Assembly: GCA_035627375.1 (NCBI GenBank)
Contig: DASPLX010000074.1
Span: 1-64,000, forward strand
DNA length: 64,000 nucleotides
DNA from: DASPLX01 sp035627375
GTDB lineage: Bacteria; Pseudomonadota; Gammaproteobacteria; Burkholderiales; Burkholderiaceae_D
Reading direction: 5' to 3'
Shown here: piece after piece, positions 34,540-41,869 of the stretch
Layout: each line of letters starts with the position of its first letter
How positions within the stretch are numbered: the first letter of the stretch is position 1
Made by a program: the position numbers and the translations under genes
The notes under the pieces: model-generated
What the model saw: the letters and a program-made list of their open reading frames with translations, nothing else
What the model was told of the DNA's origin: nothing
Database searches by the model: none

Positions 34540-35493
34540 ATGCTACATCGTTTCTTCAGGGCGGCCCTGGATGCCGCCCGCCAAAAAGCCGGCCAGTCGG
34601 CGGCCATGGTCATGGTCGCCCGTGACACGGCCAGCGGCTTTTTGACCACCATGCATCACACGGTCATGGTGCTTGGTATCGCGGCAATCGCCGCTTGGGG
34701 CGTGCTCTTCGTGCGGCCCGAGATCGCCGATCATCTGAAAACCCTCTCTCCGTTCGCGCAAGTGGAAGAAGAAGAGACCGCGATCGAAGAGCCCTCGCTG
34801 GCAAACCTGATGGACATGCCGGGCCGCGCCTTCGCGCAACCGGCGGCCCACACGACCGGGAACGGGCTCGCCGGCAACGATGCGCTCGGCACCTCGCGCC
34901 AGCAGCAATGGGTGACGGCATGGCTCGCCAAGCGTTACCGGGTCGCCACCGATGCCACCAATATGCTGGTGTCGGCGGCCTACTTGACCGCCAACGAGAT
35001 CAAGATCGATCCGTTGCTGATCCTGGCAGTGATGGCGGTCGAATCGGGTTTCAATCCGTTCGCCGAGAGTCCGGTGGGAGCACAAGGCTTGATGCAAGTG
35101 ATGTCGAAAGTGCATCGCGACAAGTTCGAAGAGCTCGGCGGCGTCAAGGCGGCGCTCAACCCGGTCGCCAATATCCGTGTCGGCGCGCAAATCCTGAAGG
35201 AATACGTGCGGCGCGGCGGTTCGGTCGAAGCGGGCCTGAAAATCTATGTCGGCGCCGCCGACATGGAAACCGACTTCGGCTACGGCGCGCGCGTGCTGGC
35301 GGAATACCGCCGGCTGAAGGATGTCTCCGCCGGCAAGAAGGTCCCGACCTTCGCGACCAGCACTAATTCGGTGTCGGCCAAACCGCAGCAAACCGAGGCG
35401 CGTCCCGCCGCTCCGGTCGAGACCGAGGCCATGTCGACCGAGCCGGCGCAGGTCTCCGGCAAGAAGGAACAAGAACTCGCGGCGCTGTCCTGA
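34540..35493 (+). CDS. Membrane-anchored lytic transglycosylase (SLT family)
   Basis: 317 residues from ATG 34540, with AGGAGG 6 nt upstream. One N-terminal TM helix (about 41-58, TVMVLGIAAIAAWGVLFV) is followed by an acidic stretch and an SLT/Goose-lysozyme-like domain (~145-290). Catalytic Glu168 sits in AVMAVESGFNPFAES, with PVGAQGLMQVMSKVH and a Y-V-G-A-A repair of the usual AYNAG-like segment. It would cleave the MurNAc-GlcNAc bond of peptidoglycan, forming 1,6-anhydroMurNAc, from the periplasmic face of the inner membrane. The tail is Pro/Ala/Thr-rich. A 340-nt leader with hairpins precedes it and a terminator follows. Confidence 0.85.
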   Translation: MLHRFFRAALDAARQKAGQSAAMVMVARDTASGFLTTMHHTVMVLGIAAIAAWGVLFVRPEIADHLKTLSPFAQVEEEETAIEEPSLANLMDMPGRAFAQPAAHTTGNGLAGNDALGTSRQQQWVTAWLAKRYRVATDATNMLVSAAYLTANEIKIDPLLILAVMAVESGFNPFAESPVGAQGLMQVMSKVHRDKFEELGGVKAALNPVANIRVGAQILKEYVRRGGSVEAGLKIYVGAADMETDFGYGARVLAEYRRLKDVSAGKKVPTFATSTNSVSAKPQQTEARPAAPVETEAMSTEPAQVSGKKEQELAALS

Positions 35494-35510
35494 TTTCCGC
35501 CCGGGAAAAC

Positions 35511-35538
35511 AAAAAAAGGAGCCATCGGCTCCTTTTTT
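35511..35538. terminator. Bidirectional rho-independent terminator
   Basis: A7-GGAGCC-ATC-GGCTCC-T6: stem 35518-35523 / 35527-35532 with a 3-nt loop, an A-run before and a T-run after. It lies between the convergent lytic transglycosylase gene (plus) and the aminotransferase gene (minus) and can end both transcripts. Confidence 0.9.
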
Positions 35539-35559
35539 CTTTCGCGCTCGATACGGGCG

Positions 35560-36735
35560 CTAATCCGCGCGTTCGCCGAAGAACTTCCGCAACCGCGCCA
35601 CCGCTTCCCGCAGGTTTTCCATCGACGTCGCGTACGACAGGCGAATATACTGCCGCGCCGTGTGCGCTCCGAAATCGAGCCCCGGCACCAGTTCGACGCC
35701 GGCCAGGTTCAGCATGTCGATCGTCAGGCGATCGGCATCGTCGGCCAGGGCCGAGCAATCGGCATAGACATAGAATGCGCCGTCCGGCATCACCGGCACC
35801 TTGAACCCGAGTTCGCGCAACGCCGGCACGATATAGTCGCGGCGGCGCCGGAACTCTTCCTTGCGTGCTTCGTAGACCGCCAGCGATTCTGGCAGGAAAC
35901 AGGCGAGTGCCGCATGCTGCGCGATGCTGGAGGCGCAGATGAACAGGTTCTGCGCCAGCTTCTCGATCTGTGGCAGCAGCGCCTCGGGCACGACCAGCCA
36001 GCCGAGCCGCCAACCGGTCATGCTGAAATACTTGGAAAAGCTGTTGATGACGACGATGTCGTCGCCCAGGGACAATGCCGAAAACGGCGCTGCATCATAG
36101 CTCAAGCCCTGATAGATCTCGTCGACGATCGTGAACCCTTGCTTCTCGCGGACGGTGGCGACGATCTTTCGCAATTCGTCGGCCGCGATCGAGGTGCCGG
36201 TCGGGTTCGACGGTGAAGCCAGCAACACCCCGCGCGTCGCGGCACTCCAATGCTCGCGCACCATCGCGTCCGACAACTGGAAGCGTTGTTCCGGGCCGCT
36301 CGGAATCATCTTCGCGCGGCCCTCGCAGGCGGCCACGAAATGGCGGTTGCAGGGATAGGACGGATCGGGCATCAGCACTTCGGCATCGCGCTCGACCAGC
36401 GCCGCGCACGCCAGCAGCAGCGCCGCCGACGCCCCGGCCGTCACGACGATGCGCGACGGCGCGATCTCGAGGCCGTAGACGCGGCGGTAATGCTCGGCGA
36501 TCACGGCGCGCAAAGCGGGAATGCCGACCGCCGCCGTGTATTGCATCCGGCCGTCGGCCATGGCGCGGGCCGCCGCCTCGATCACGGGCGGCGGCGCCGT
36601 GAAATCGGGCTCGCCGATTCCCATGTGGATGATATGCCGCCCCTGGCGCTCCAGTTCGGCGGCCATCTTCGCCAGTTCCATGACATGGAACGGCGCGATG
36701 TTGCCCAGGCGGGAAGCGAGGCGGTTGAAATCCAT
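35560..36735 (-). CDS. Class I/II pyridoxal-phosphate aminotransferase
   Basis: 391 residues of fold type I. Seen: MGIGEPDFTAPPPVIEAA, the substrate loop MQYTAAVGIPALR, TAGASAALLLACAAL, ASPSNPTGT (Asn-Pro of the PLP site), IVDEIYQGL, and the PLP lysine in NSFSKYFSMTGWRLGW, with the carboxylate-binding Arg in IRLSYATS. The amino donor and acceptor cannot be fixed; it resembles aspartate/alanine-type aminotransferases. It is the last gene of the rib-nusB unit, 19 nt after nusB. Confidence 0.9.
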   Translation of the reverse strand: MDFNRLASRLGNIAPFHVMELAKMAAELERQGRHIIHMGIGEPDFTAPPPVIEAAARAMADGRMQYTAAVGIPALRAVIAEHYRRVYGLEIAPSRIVVTAGASAALLLACAALVERDAEVLMPDPSYPCNRHFVAACEGRAKMIPSGPEQRFQLSDAMVREHWSAATRGVLLASPSNPTGTSIAADELRKIVATVREKQGFTIVDEIYQGLSYDAAPFSALSLGDDIVVINSFSKYFSMTGWRLGWLVVPEALLPQIEKLAQNLFICASSIAQHAALACFLPESLAVYEARKEEFRRRRDYIVPALRELGFKVPVMPDGAFYVYADCSALADDADRLTIDMLNLAGVELVPGLDFGAHTARQYIRLSYATSMENLREAVARLRKFFGERAD

Positions 36736-36754
36736 GGAGCCGGCCGCGACGCGA

Positions 36755-37225
36755 TCAGGACTTCTTGTCGGCGTCGATCTCGGTCGCGCGCGCCTTGGCG
36801 GCGAACTTGTCGAGCACGCCGTTGACGTACTTGTGGCCGTCGATGCCGCCGAAGGATTTCGTCAATTCGACGGCTTCGTTGATGACGACCTTGTACGGAA
36901 TTTCGATATGGTTCTGCAATTCGAACGCGCCGATCAGCAGCGCCGCGTGCTCGACCGGCGACAATTGGTCGATCGGGCGGTCGATCAGCGGCGACAACCC
37001 GGCGCGCAAGACGGCCGCGTCGCGGATCGCGCCATGCAGCAGCGTATCGAAATGCTCGGCGTCGGCCTTGTCGAAGCCGTGCGCCTCGCGGATATGGGCG
37101 TCGATGGCACCGGCGTCTTCATTGTTCAACAGCCATTGATACAGGCCCTGCAGCGCGAATTCGCGCGCGCGATGGCGCGGCGTACGGTTCTTGTTCGGAT
37201 TGGCGTGGACGGTTTTCTGGGTCAT
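36755..37225 (-). CDS. nusB: Transcription antitermination factor NusB
   Basis: 156 residues. Helical NusB fold with the N-terminal basic motif RRRAREFALQGLYQW-like (RHRAREFALQGLYQWLLN) and the C-terminal VINEAVELTKSFGGIDGHKYVNGVLDKFA, both family signatures. It binds boxA RNA with NusE (S10) for rRNA antitermination. Located directly after ribH (17 nt gap), the usual ribH-nusB pairing. Confidence 0.96.
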   Translation of the reverse strand: MTQKTVHANPNKNRTPRHRAREFALQGLYQWLLNNEDAGAIDAHIREAHGFDKADAEHFDTLLHGAIRDAAVLRAGLSPLIDRPIDQLSPVEHAALLIGAFELQNHIEIPYKVVINEAVELTKSFGGIDGHKYVNGVLDKFAAKARATEIDADKKS

Positions 37226-37242
37226 GTTTGCCGCTTTCTGAA

Positions 37243-37728
37243 TTACTCGTCGTCGCCGGCTTCGGCCAGCTCGTCGAGCGCGATCGACAGGTTCGCCATC
37301 TCGACCGCGACACGCGCCGCGTCGGTGCCCTTTTCCGCCATGCGCGCTTCGGCTTGCTCGTCGGTTTCCGTGGTCAGCACGGCATTGGCGATCGGAATGT
37401 TGAAATCGAGGCCGACGCGCGTGATGCCGGCCCCCGATTCGTTCGACACCAGTTCGAAATGATAGGTCTCGCCGCGAATGACGGCGCCCAGCGCGATCAA
37501 GGCATCGAATTGCTCGGTCTGGGCCATCTTCTGCAGCGCGAGCGGGATTTCCAGCGCGCCCGGAACGGTGACGTGGAGAATGTCTTCATCCTCGACGCCG
37601 AGGTGCTTGAGTTCGGCCAGGCAGGCCGACAGCAGCCCGTGGCAGACATCTTCGTTGAAACGCGCCTGCACGATGCCGATGCGCAAGCCCTGACCTTCCA
37701 AAGTGGATTCGTAGGTTCCTACGGTCAT
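37243..37728 (-). CDS. ribH: 6,7-dimethyl-8-ribityllumazine synthase
   Basis: 161 residues. Conserved segments: VQARFNEDV near the start, VPGALEIPLALQ, ALGAVIRGETYHFE (with the catalytic-region His of the family), and PIANAVLTTETDEQAEAR. Condenses the ribitylaminopyrimidine from RibD with the dihydroxybutanone phosphate from RibB to lumazine, the last-but-one step of riboflavin synthesis. Encoded 37 nt after ribBX and upstream of nusB. Confidence 0.96.
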   Translation of the reverse strand: MTVGTYESTLEGQGLRIGIVQARFNEDVCHGLLSACLAELKHLGVEDEDILHVTVPGALEIPLALQKMAQTEQFDALIALGAVIRGETYHFELVSNESGAGITRVGLDFNIPIANAVLTTETDEQAEARMAEKGTDAARVAVEMANLSIALDELAEAGDDE

Positions 37729-37765
37729 TGTTTTCCTCTTATCTTATTGTGCGAACGCGGTTGCG

Positions 37766-38872
37766 TTACGGTTTGTCCTGGTAGCCGACCACCTCGAGAT
37801 CGAAGCCGGTCATCGACGGCATCTTGCGCGGATTGGCCAGCAGCTTCATCTTGCCGACCCGCAGATCGCGCAGGATCTGGGCGCCGATGCCGTAGGTGCG
37901 CAAGTCCATGCGCGAGCCGCGCGGCTGCGGCCGGGCCTCGGGATTGTTCAAGGCTTCGAACTGGGCGAACATCTGCTCGGCCGATTCTTCGCAATTGAGC
38001 AGGACGATCACGCCGCGCTCCGCCGCCTTGACGGCGCTCATCGCGGTCGCCATGTTCCAGGAATGCGTGGTGGCGCGGGTCTCGAGCAGGTCGAGAATCG
38101 ATACCGGCTGATGCACCCGCACCAGCGTCTCTTGATCCGGAACGATATCGCCGTGCACCAGCGCCAGATGCGCGCCGCCGCTCGGCTTGTCGCGGAAGGC
38201 GATCGCCTTGAACGGGCCGTGCGCCGTGTGCATGACGCGCTCGGCGACGCGCTCGACGATGCTTTCGTGCTGGCTCCGGTAATGGATCAGGTCGGCGATG
38301 GTGCCGATCTTCAAGCCGTGTTCCTTGGCGAATTCGATCAGGTCGGGCAGGCGCGCCATCGTGCCGTCGTCCTTCATGATTTCGCAGATGACCGAGGCCG
38401 GCGTCAAGCCGGCCAGTTCGGCCAGGTCGCAACCGGCTTCGGTATGGCCGGCGCGCATCAGCACGCCGCCCTTCTGGGCCTTCAGCGGGAAGATGTGGCC
38501 GGGCTGGACGATGTCGGACGGCTTGGCGTTGCGGGCGACCGCCACCTGGATGGTGCGGGCGCGGTCGGCCGCGGAAATGCCGGTCGTGACGCCTTCGGCG
38601 GCTTCGATCGACACCGTGAAATTGGTGCCGAAAGAGGTGCCGTTGCGCGACGCCATCATCGGCAGGTTGAGCTGCTCGCAGCGCTCCGCGGTCAGCGTCA
38701 GGCAAATCAAGCCACGGCCGTACTTGGCCATGAAATTGATCGCTTCCGGAGTGACGAAATCGGCGGCCAGGACCAGGTCCCCCTCGTTTTCGCGGTCTTC
38801 CTCGTCGACGAGGATGACCATGCGGCCGGCGCGAATCTCGGCGACGATTTCCTGGACGGTTGAAATAGACAT
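37766..38872 (-). CDS. ribB: 3,4-dihydroxy-2-butanone-4-phosphate synthase fused to a degenerate GTP cyclohydrolase II domain (RibBX)
   Basis: 368 residues. Residues ~1-205 are a complete RibB domain: VDEEDRENEGDLVLAADF (metal-binding acidic loop), RAGHTEAGCDLAELAGL and ICEIMKDDG. The C-terminal ~160 residues have the RibA fold outline, but where GTP cyclohydrolase II has its three zinc Cys (ECLTGD...LRCDCG) this protein reads QPVSILDLLE...TTHSW, so the zinc site is absent. The RibA half is therefore probably inactive, as in RibBX proteins, and a genuine ribA should be elsewhere in the genome. Lies between ribE and ribH. Confidence 0.92.
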   Translation of the reverse strand: MSISTVQEIVAEIRAGRMVILVDEEDRENEGDLVLAADFVTPEAINFMAKYGRGLICLTLTAERCEQLNLPMMASRNGTSFGTNFTVSIEAAEGVTTGISAADRARTIQVAVARNAKPSDIVQPGHIFPLKAQKGGVLMRAGHTEAGCDLAELAGLTPASVICEIMKDDGTMARLPDLIEFAKEHGLKIGTIADLIHYRSQHESIVERVAERVMHTAHGPFKAIAFRDKPSGGAHLALVHGDIVPDQETLVRVHQPVSILDLLETRATTHSWNMATAMSAVKAAERGVIVLLNCEESAEQMFAQFEALNNPEARPQPRGSRMDLRTYGIGAQILRDLRVGKMKLLANPRKMPSMTGFDLEVVGYQDKP

Positions 38873-39021
38873 GACTAAATCCTTATCAGGCCGCTATTTT
38901 AATGGATTTAGGTCTGCCCGAGGCCGGAAACCTTTCCGCCGGAAAAGAAACCCACGCTCTTTCGGTCGAAAGACTTGCCGGAATGGCAAATACGTTTTTC
39001 TCTTCCGCGGCGCGCCGCCGA
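38873..39021 (-). other. 149-bp gap between ribE and ribBX with short hairpins, no FMN riboswitch
   Basis: Three small inverted repeats lie close together: TTTCC-GCC-GGAAA, CTTTCG-GT-CGAAAG and TTGCC-GGAAT-GGCAA. None has a T-tract, so they are not obvious terminators, and the conserved blocks of an FMN riboswitch are not present. I see no gene. Confidence 0.4.
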
Positions 39022-39642
39022 TCAAGCCTTGTTTTCCAGCGACAGCATGCGCTCGACATAGCGCGCGATCAGGTCGATCTCGAGATTGACCCTGGCGCCG
39101 GCATGCAAGTGCTTGAGCGTCGTGACCTCGATCGTGTGCGGAATCAGGTTGATCGAGAATTCGCAGCCGGACGCGCTATCCGTGACGCGGTTGACGGTCA
39201 GCGATACGCCGTTGACCACGACCGATCCCTTGTAAGCCAGGTATTTCGCGAGTTCCTTCGGCGCTTCGACGACCAGTTCGCGCGATTCGCCGACGGCCTC
39301 GAACCGGCGCACGACGCCGAGCCCGTCGACATGGCCGGAAACGAGATGGCCGCCGAGACGGTCGGCCAGCGTCAGCGCCTTTTCGAGATTGACTTCGCCG
39401 GGCCGGTCGAGCCCGGCGGTGCGGTTGAGGCTTTCGCGCGACACATCGACGGCGAAGCCGGTCGCCGATTTTTCGACGACGGTCATGCAGGCGCCGTTCA
39501 AGGCGATCGAATCGCCGAGCGCGACATCGGCCAGCGGCAAGCCGCCGGCATCGACGACGAGCCGCACGCCGGCATCGGCGGTATTGCTCAAGGGGGTGAC
39601 CGAGGTGATTCTGCCGATGGCGGCGACGATTCCGGTAAACAT
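39022..39642 (-). CDS. ribE: Riboflavin synthase, alpha subunit
   Basis: 206 residues starting MFTGIVAAIGRI, the family signature. Two tandem lumazine-binding barrels are present: LGDSIALNGACMTVVE with VSRESLNRT, and KGSVVVNGVSLTVNRV with LIPHTIEVTTL, plus GHLVSGHVDG. The C-terminal helix mediates the trimer. It dismutates two lumazines into riboflavin and the pyrimidine precursor. Follows ribD by 26 nt. Confidence 0.96.
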   Translation of the reverse strand: MFTGIVAAIGRITSVTPLSNTADAGVRLVVDAGGLPLADVALGDSIALNGACMTVVEKSATGFAVDVSRESLNRTAGLDRPGEVNLEKALTLADRLGGHLVSGHVDGLGVVRRFEAVGESRELVVEAPKELAKYLAYKGSVVVNGVSLTVNRVTDSASGCEFSINLIPHTIEVTTLKHLHAGARVNLEIDLIARYVERMLSLENKA

Positions 39643-39668
39643 GGCGAAGATTCGACGATGGAATGGAT

Positions 39669-40775
39669 TTAGAGGAAACGGGCAAGGATACGCAAATCGG
39701 GACCGATCTGCCGGACGTCGTGGAATGATAGCGTACGCCTGCCGTCCAGCGTCTCCAGCGCCCCCAGGTCGAACATGCCCTGCGCCTCGCCCAGCAGGCT
39801 GGGAGCGAGATACAGCAGCAATTCGTCGACGCAGCCTTCGCGGATCAGCGAGCCGTTGAGCTTGTAGCCGGCCTCGATATGCAGCTCGTTGATCTGGCGG
39901 CGCCCGAGTTCCCGCATCAGCGCCGGCAGATCGACCTTGCCGTACGCGTTCGGCAGCACGATGATTTCGGCGCCGGCGTCGCGCAGCCGCGCCGCCTTGT
40001 CCGGGTCGCTGTCGGCCGTGACGACCCAGGTGCCGCCGCCGGCCAGCACGCGGGCGCTCGGCTTGATCTGCAGCTTGCTGTCGACCACGATGCGGCGCGG
40101 CTGGCGCGGCGTGGCGACGGCGCGCACGTTCATCTGCGGATCGTCTTCGTTGACGGTGCCGATGCCGGTGAGGATGGCGCAGGCGCGCGCGCGCCACCAA
40201 TGGCCGTCGTCGCGCGCTTCCTGCGAGGTGATCCACTGGCTCTTGCCGTTGAACAGCGCCGTCTTGCCGTCGAGGCTGGCGGCCGCCTTCAGGCGCACCC
40301 ACGGCTTGCCGCGCTCCATGCGCGAGAAGAAGCCGATGTTGAGCTCGCGCGCTTCTTCCTCGAGCACGCCGCAGGCGACCTCGATGCCGGCCGCCTGCAG
40401 CCTGGCCAATCCCTGCCCGCCCACCAGCGGATTCGGATCGCGCATCGCCGCCACGACGCGCGCGACGCCGGCTTCGACCAGGGCATTCGCACACGGCGGC
40501 GTGCGGCCGAAATGACTGCACGGTTCAAGCGTGACGTACACGGTGGCGCCGCGCACGTCGTGGCCGCGGTGCGCGGCGTCGGCCAGCGCCTGCACTTCGG
40601 CATGCGCCTGTCCCGCCGGCTGGGTATGGCCGGCGCCGATGACTTGCCCGGCTTTGGCGATGACGCAGCCGACGCGCGGATTGGGGGTCGTGATGAACAA
40701 GCCCTTTTCGGCCCATTCCAAGGCAAGCCGCATGCCTTGCAAGTCGCTGCTGATTTCCACGGAAGTTCTCGTCAT
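39669..40775 (-). CDS. ribD: Bifunctional riboflavin deaminase/reductase RibD
   Basis: 368 residues from ATG 40775. The N-terminal deaminase domain has the zinc motifs H-A-E (GQAHAEVQAL) and P-C-S-H-F-G-R-T-P-P-C. The C-terminal NADPH-dependent reductase domain starts around residue 150 (VRLKAAASLDGKTAL, AILTGIGTVNEDDPQMNVR) and ends with VDELLLYLAPSLLG. It carries out steps two and three of riboflavin synthesis. The upstream gene (fimT-like pilin) stops 56 nt before it, so the start of the rib unit may receive transcription from the pilus operon. Confidence 0.95.
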   Translation of the reverse strand: MTRTSVEISSDLQGMRLALEWAEKGLFITTPNPRVGCVIAKAGQVIGAGHTQPAGQAHAEVQALADAAHRGHDVRGATVYVTLEPCSHFGRTPPCANALVEAGVARVVAAMRDPNPLVGGQGLARLQAAGIEVACGVLEEEARELNIGFFSRMERGKPWVRLKAAASLDGKTALFNGKSQWITSQEARDDGHWWRARACAILTGIGTVNEDDPQMNVRAVATPRQPRRIVVDSKLQIKPSARVLAGGGTWVVTADSDPDKAARLRDAGAEIIVLPNAYGKVDLPALMRELGRRQINELHIEAGYKLNGSLIREGCVDELLLYLAPSLLGEAQGMFDLGALETLDGRRTLSFHDVRQIGPDLRILARFL

Positions 40776-40831
40776 GCCGTTCGAAGAACGCGGCAACCGC
40801 TCGGATCGCCGCAAAGCGGCTACTTTACCGT

Positions 40832-41407
40832 TTATTTGACGTCGGCGGTACCGGTGCAGCTGGAATCGGCGGCGGGATCGCAGGTGCGCGGCCGGCCGAG
40901 AAAGCCGATCTTGATCCGCCGCTTCACCTTGCCGTCCTGGCTGAAGGACCAGGTGCCGAGCTGCGGCGCCTGGCCGCTGGCATCGGTGCGCGTGCGGCCC
41001 AGGCCGTTGTAGGCGAGATAAGGCGCGCTGGAGTCGGTCAGCGTCGCGGCGATCGCGATGCCGGGCGGCACCGGGCCGTGCGCGAAAACGATACTCTCGC
41101 CGCGGTCGGCGCGATGATTGCCGTCGGCGTCGACGAACACCACCCAACCGCTGGTCCAGCTCTTGCCGTCGGCCGGGACCAGGTCGACGCGCGCGCCGCG
41201 CTGGATGGCTTCCGAACGCGCCATGTTGATGGCGATAAAAAAATCGTTGACGGTCGTCGTCATGCGCAGATTCTGCAGCAGGGCGGCGAATGCGGCGACG
41301 CCGATGCCGAGCAGGATCGCGGCGACCGCCAGCGCGGCCGTCAATTCCAGGAGCGTGAAACCGCCCTGCTCCGCCGTCCGCCTTGAGTCCGATCGGCGCC
41401 TGGTCAT
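40832..41407 (-). CDS. Minor pilin, GspH/FimT(FimU) family (cluster 1)
   Basis: 191 residues from ATG 41407. Type III prepilin leader ending in G-G before FTLLELT, with Glu at position 5, then the hydrophobic helix AALAVAAILLGIGVAAFAALL. The globular part has WVVFVDADGNHRADRGE, the FimT/GspH signature, and one Cys pair near the C-terminus. It is processed by PilD and contributes to a minor-pilin priming complex at the pilus tip. Last gene of pilus cluster 1, overlapping pilE1 by 4 nt. Confidence 0.88.
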   Translation of the reverse strand: MTRRRSDSRRTAEQGGFTLLELTAALAVAAILLGIGVAAFAALLQNLRMTTTVNDFFIAINMARSEAIQRGARVDLVPADGKSWTSGWVVFVDADGNHRADRGESIVFAHGPVPPGIAIAATLTDSSAPYLAYNGLGRTRTDASGQAPQLGTWSFSQDGKVKRRIKIGFLGRPRTCDPAADSSCTGTADVK

Positions 41408-41859
41408 TGCCAGCAATTCTTTCCGCCGCCGGAGGCGGCCTTGACTCCGGCGCTGGTCAGGATCAGATCGCCGCATACCGGATCCCGGTAGGCGGCATTC
41501 ACTCTTGCCGTGCCGGGGCGCGCGGTGAGCATCACGCATTGCTGGAGCGTGTCGTCGCGGCAGGCGGAAGCCGTGATTTCATAGGCGCTCGAAGACGGGC
41601 TGTCGCTCGAATACCATTTGAATTTCCTGGCATCGGCGTCGGACGAATCCGCGGAGAATGCGACATAGCGCGTGTTTTGCGAATAGAAGCGTTCCTCCTG
41701 CTGCATCAACTGGAACAAGGCCGCGCGCGCCTCGGCACGCCGCGCCTTGCGCGCGAATTCCAGGTAGGACGGATATGCCAGCGTCGCCAGGATAGCGACG
41801 ATCACCAGGACGATCCCCAGTTCGATCAGCGTGAAACCGCAAGGCCTGGACGTGTTCAT
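41404..41859 (-). CDS. pilE: Type IV pilin-like protein, PilE family (cluster 1)
   Basis: 151 residues from ATG 41859 (GGAGC upstream). Short leader ending C-G before FTLIELGIVLVIVAILATLAYPSY, with Glu5. The globular part is the PilE minor-pilin type (EARAALFQLMQQEERFYSQNTRYV) with four Cys, two near the C-terminus (PVCGDL ... KNCWQ) forming the D-region disulfide. It lies between pilY1-1 (10 nt gap) and the fimT-like gene. Confidence 0.9.
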   Translation of the reverse strand: MNTSRPCGFTLIELGIVLVIVAILATLAYPSYLEFARKARRAEARAALFQLMQQEERFYSQNTRYVAFSADSSDADARKFKWYSSDSPSSSAYEITASACRDDTLQQCVMLTARPGTARVNAAYRDPVCGDLILTSAGVKAASGGGKNCWQ

Positions 41860-41869
41860 GCCGCTCCTT

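Noticed and set aside
38873..39021. Possible FMN riboswitch before ribBX
   Set aside because: Conserved aptamer blocks are absent; only short unrelated hairpins are seen. None was found before ribD or ribE either.
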